8,520 bases of DNA, from assembly GCA_035276605.1 (NCBI GenBank), contig DATELN010000193.1, positions 1-8,520 on the forward strand, given 5' to 3'. The notes beneath the pieces were generated by a model that was not told where the DNA came from, searched no databases, and worked only from the letters and a program-made list of their open reading frames with translations. The stretch comes from GCA-003244245 sp035276605. GTDB taxonomy: Bacteria; Actinomycetota; Actinomycetes; Mycobacteriales; Pseudonocardiaceae. Shown piece after piece: positions 5,768-8,520 of this stretch. How positions within the stretch are numbered: position 1 is the stretch's first letter; every line of letters starts with the position of its first letter. A program made the position numbers and the translations under genes.

Positions 5768-5912
5768 ATCCCAGTCGGGGCCGCTAAAGGGCATTTGCGT
5801 ACCTGCCGCCAAGCTCACACTATTGGGACGGCTGTCGACGTACGTGCCTGGGGTTGGCCGGCCTCTTTCTTGTGATTGCCGGTTGGGGCCGGCAGGCGGA
5901 GAGGACCTCGAC
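5768..5912 (+). promoter_or_regulatory. Intergenic region with candidate promoter of the LAL regulator
   Basis: A 145-bp gap. TTGCGT (5795-5800) and CACTAT (5818-5823) are 17 nt apart and could be -35 and -10 boxes, giving a leader of about 80 nt. A short inverted repeat (gccgg 5878-5882, ccggc 5889-5893) lies just before the ribosome binding site GGAGAGGA (5898-5905). A weak 5-bp stem straddles the methyltransferase stop (5760-5764 with 5780-5784); no strong terminator is seen, so read-through from the lipid genes is possible. Confidence 0.3.
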
Positions 5913-8520
5913 ATGCCGACGCTGCAGGTGGCCCGGCGCGTCCGCGACGAGCAAGCCATGCACCACCAGGTAGGGGTCGGGCTGTTGGAGCGCGGCGCGG
6001 AGTTGGCCCGCATCGAGCAGGCGATTGCCAGCCTGAGTCGCGGGCACGGACGCGTTCTGATCATCCAAGGTGCCGCGGGGATCGGCAAAAGCAGTCTGTT
6101 GCGAACTGCATGCGAGCAGGCAACCGCGCAGGGAGTACAGACGTTGACCGCGCGGGCCAGCGAGCTGGAACGCGACTTCGGGTTTGGCGTGGTCCGCCAG
6201 CTCCTGGAGACTCACCTCGTTGGCTGCAGCGAGGCGCAACGCGCTGAGTTGCTGGCCGGCGCGGCGCGGTTGGCCGGCCCAGTGCTGGGTCTCGGCGGGG
6301 TGGTCGGTGACTCGTTCGCCGCGTTGCATGGGCTGTATTGGCTGATCGCCAACCTCACCAACAGCGGTCCGGTGCTGCTGGCGATCGATGATCTGCAGTG
6401 GGCTGACGAGCCGTCGCTGCGGTGGCTGGTGTATCTGTGCCACCGGCTGGAAGGCTTGCCAGTGCTCATCGCGGCCACCATTCACCCACCGCGTCCCGGA
6501 CAGTGTCCGCTGCTGGCCGAACTGATCACCGCGGGCGGCGCCCACATTTTGTGTCCTGGCCCGCTCGGCGAATCTGCGGTGGCTGCGCTGATCCGCGAAG
6601 GGCTCGGCGCCCAACCCGACAAGACGTTCGTCGCGGCCTGCGCGAAGGTCACCGGCGGCAACCCGTTTGCGTTGCGTGAGCTGGTTCTCGACCTGGCCAC
6701 CGACGGAGTGGCGCCCCTCGCCGCGCAGGCGTCCGACGTGCCGGGACGCGTGCCGGATCAGGTTGAGCGAGCGGTGCTGGCTCGACTAGGACGGTTAGAC
6801 GATGCCGCGGTGCGAGTGGCACAAGCGGTGGCGGTGTTGGGCGACGGCTGCGCGTTGCGCCTGGCGGCAGCGATGGCCGGACTGGACATCGACACCGCAG
6901 CTCAGGCGGCTGATGCGCTGGTGTTGGCCGAACTGTTCACCGACAACTGGCCGCTGCAGTTTGTGCATCCGCTGGTGCGTTCCGCGATCTGCGAGCAGAT
7001 TCCCTACGGCGCGCGGGCCCAGGCACACGCCCGGGCCGCCCAGCTGCTGGCCAGTGACGGTGCCGAGCCGGAACAGATCGCCGGGCAGCTCATGGCCTGC
7101 GAAGGTGCCGGCGACGCCGACGCGGTCCAGGCAATGCGAGCGGCTGCGGCCGCGGCGCTGGCCCGCGGCGCCCCCGACATCGCCGTGCGGTATCTACGTC
7201 GAGCCTTGGCCGAGCCACCGGCAGACGGCCTACGCGCAGCGGTGCTAGGCGAGTTAGGCAGTGCAGCCCGAATCGCCCGCGATCCGGGCGCAGTTAATTA
7301 TCTTGACCAGGCTCGGCAGGCCACCACCGACCCGGTCGCCCGCGCGCGGCTTGCCGGTCAGCTGGCCAACGTGCTGTTCTACACGGCCGACCTGGCGCGC
7401 TGTTTTGCCGTGCTGCAGGCCGGACTGCATGACCTCGGAGACCGAGACGCGGACCTGGCATCGCTGCTATATGCCCACCAGGCGATGGTGCTGGTGTGCG
7501 GGGTGCGCCCGACCGAATCACCGGCCGCCACGTTCGAGCGGCTGCGTGAGCTAGCCGCACGTGGCGATACCGCCAGCCGCGCACCCCAGTTCGCGCTGGC
7601 CGGTCTGCTCACCGCGTGCGGCGTGCGGTGCCATGAAGTAGCCGGACTGGTCGAGCGCGGGTGGGATGGCGGCCGATTCCTGGCTGACGAGACCTGCGAG
7701 GCGATCCCCGCCATTTTCGCTGGCTGGGCCCTGATCCACACCGACGAGCTGGACCGCGCTGCGGCACTAGCCGAGGAGATGCTGGCCGACGCTGAGGCCC
7801 GCGGTTCGGTGGTCGGCTTCCTGTCCGCCACCGGCCGGCGCGGCGCGGTCGCGCTACGGCGCGGCGCGTTGGCCGAAGCCGAGGCCGACATCCGCGCTTC
7901 GCTGGAGCTGGCCACCGAACACAACCTGACCCACAGCCTGCCCATCCTGGCTGCTCATCTCGGCCTGACCCTGATCGAACGTGGGCAGCTCGAGGAGGCA
8001 GCTGCCGTCATCGACGCAGTCGCCCTGGACCCCCCGACCGTGGCACCGCCCATCGCGATCCTGCTTCTCGATGCGCGGGCCCGGGTGCGTCTGGTCCGCG
8101 GTCAGCGCGTGCAGGCCATCTCCGATCTGCGCCTGTGTGGTCAACTCGTTGACCAAGCGCAACTGTATAACCCCAATCCGTTCGCCTGGCGGTCAACGCT
8201 GGCCCTCGCGCTGGCAGCAGAGCACCCACAGCAAGCTCAGGAACTGGCGCGCACCGAGCTCAGGCTGGCCCGCCGCGCCGGCGCGCCCCGCGCGATCGGG
8301 ATCGCGCTACGCGCCTGCGGCCTGCTGACCGGAGGCCAGGCCGGAATCGATTTACTCGAACAGTCCGTCAAGGTTCTCGACAGCACCTCCATGCGGCTGG
8401 AGCTGGCGCACTCGCTGACCGAGTTGGGCGCTGCGCTGCGCCGCTCCGGAACCTCCACCGCCGCTCGCGAACCACTGCGCCGGGCACTGGACATCGCAGA
8501 CCGCTGCGGCGCCACCCCCC
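5913..8520 (+). CDS. Large LuxR/LAL-type STAND ATPase regulator (3' end outside window)
   Basis: An open frame of 869 codons running off the right edge with no stop. After a short N-terminal leader, LLERGAELARIEQAI (24-38) opens an AAA ATPase domain with Walker A GAAGIGKS (53-60) and Walker B VLLAIDD followed by LQWAD (154-165), then the winged-helix-linked motif VTGGNPFALRELV and an alpha-helical, TPR-like sensor region rich in Ala, Leu and Arg to the window end. This is the layout of LAL (large ATP-binding LuxR) regulators of about 900-1000 residues, which bind ATP and an unknown ligand and activate transcription through a C-terminal LuxR helix-turn-helix; that domain would lie beyond 8520 and is not seen. 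ATG 5913 is chosen because GGAGAGGA lies 7 nt upstream. Three TTA leucine codons (6795, 7254, 8352) are unusual for such GC-rich DNA. It follows the lipid genes on the same strand, but a regulatory link is only a guess. Confidence 0.9.
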   Translation, partial: MPTLQVARRVRDEQAMHHQVGVGLLERGAELARIEQAIASLSRGHGRVLIIQGAAGIGKSSLLRTACEQATAQGVQTLTARASELERDFGFGVVRQLLETHLVGCSEAQRAELLAGAARLAGPVLGLGGVVGDSFAALHGLYWLIANLTNSGPVLLAIDDLQWADEPSLRWLVYLCHRLEGLPVLIAATIHPPRPGQCPLLAELITAGGAHILCPGPLGESAVAALIREGLGAQPDKTFVAACAKVTGGNPFALRELVLDLATDGVAPLAAQASDVPGRVPDQVERAVLARLGRLDDAAVRVAQAVAVLGDGCALRLAAAMAGLDIDTAAQAADALVLAELFTDNWPLQFVHPLVRSAICEQIPYGARAQAHARAAQLLASDGAEPEQIAGQLMACEGAGDADAVQAMRAAAAAALARGAPDIAVRYLRRALAEPPADGLRAAVLGELGSAARIARDPGAVNYLDQARQATTDPVARARLAGQLANVLFYTADLARCFAVLQAGLHDLGDRDADLASLLYAHQAMVLVCGVRPTESPAATFERLRELAARGDTASRAPQFALAGLLTACGVRCHEVAGLVERGWDGGRFLADETCEAIPAIFAGWALIHTDELDRAAALAEEMLADAEARGSVVGFLSATGRRGAVALRRGALAEAEADIRASLELATEHNLTHSLPILAAHLGLTLIERGQLEEAAAVIDAVALDPPTVAPPIAILLLDARARVRLVRGQRVQAISDLRLCGQLVDQAQLYNPNPFAWRSTLALALAAEHPQQAQELARTELRLARRAGAPRAIGIALRACGLLTGGQAGIDLLEQSVKVLDSTSMRLELAHSLTELGAALRRSGTSTAAREPLRRALDIADRCGATP

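Noticed and set aside
5820..6614. A 264-codon minus-strand open frame opposite the LAL gene
   Set aside because: It is antisense to the Walker A and Walker B coding region and has no recognisable motif.

Overview
The window looks like chromosomal DNA from a high-GC actinobacterium. The RecR, YbaB, FAD-oxidoreductase and methyltransferase proteins closely resemble mycobacterial counterparts as I remember them (the Rv3715c, Rv3716c, Rv3719 and Rv3720 region). The XRE/DUF5753 plus DUF397 pair and the large LuxR-type ATPase are more typical of Pseudonocardiales, Streptomyces and relatives. My best guess is a non-mycobacterial member of the Pseudonocardiales or a neighbouring order; this rests on gene content only.

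Region 1 (about 1-1985) is accessory. A 20-bp perfect inverted repeat (32-99) ends the block. A minus-strand pair follows: an XRE-family regulator with a DUF5753 domain (1255-371) and a DUF397 protein (350-147), 20 nt apart and each with a strong ribosome binding site. Upstream of the regulator, a 14-bp perfect palindrome (1366-1379) and a second imperfect copy form a likely operator. On the plus strand a possible 34-residue ORF (1494-1598) overlaps by GTGA a small membrane protein with a CxxC pair (1595-1864). A second hairpin (1926-1968) separates this block from the convergent recR.

Region 2 (1985-2981) is the conserved DNA-repair pair on the minus strand, ybaB/ebfC then recR, with a GC-rich hairpin between them just upstream of the recR start.

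Region 3 (3069-5767) is a plus-strand, translationally coupled pair (ATGA overlap): a FAD-dependent oxidoreductase of the DHCR24-like type and a cyclopropane-fatty-acid-synthase-family SAM methyltransferase. Together they match the two-gene set that makes mid-chain 10-methyl branched fatty acids (tuberculostearic-acid type): the methyltransferase adds a methylene to an unsaturated acyl chain and the flavoprotein reduces it.

Region 4 (5913 to the window edge) is one uninterrupted reading frame of at least 869 codons for a large LuxR/LAL-type STAND ATPase regulator. Its end, where a LuxR helix-turn-helix is expected, lies outside the window.

No tRNA, rRNA, CRISPR array, transposase or prophage gene was seen. 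The least-described unit is the XRE-DUF397 pair with its palindromic operator and the divergent small membrane-protein gene.
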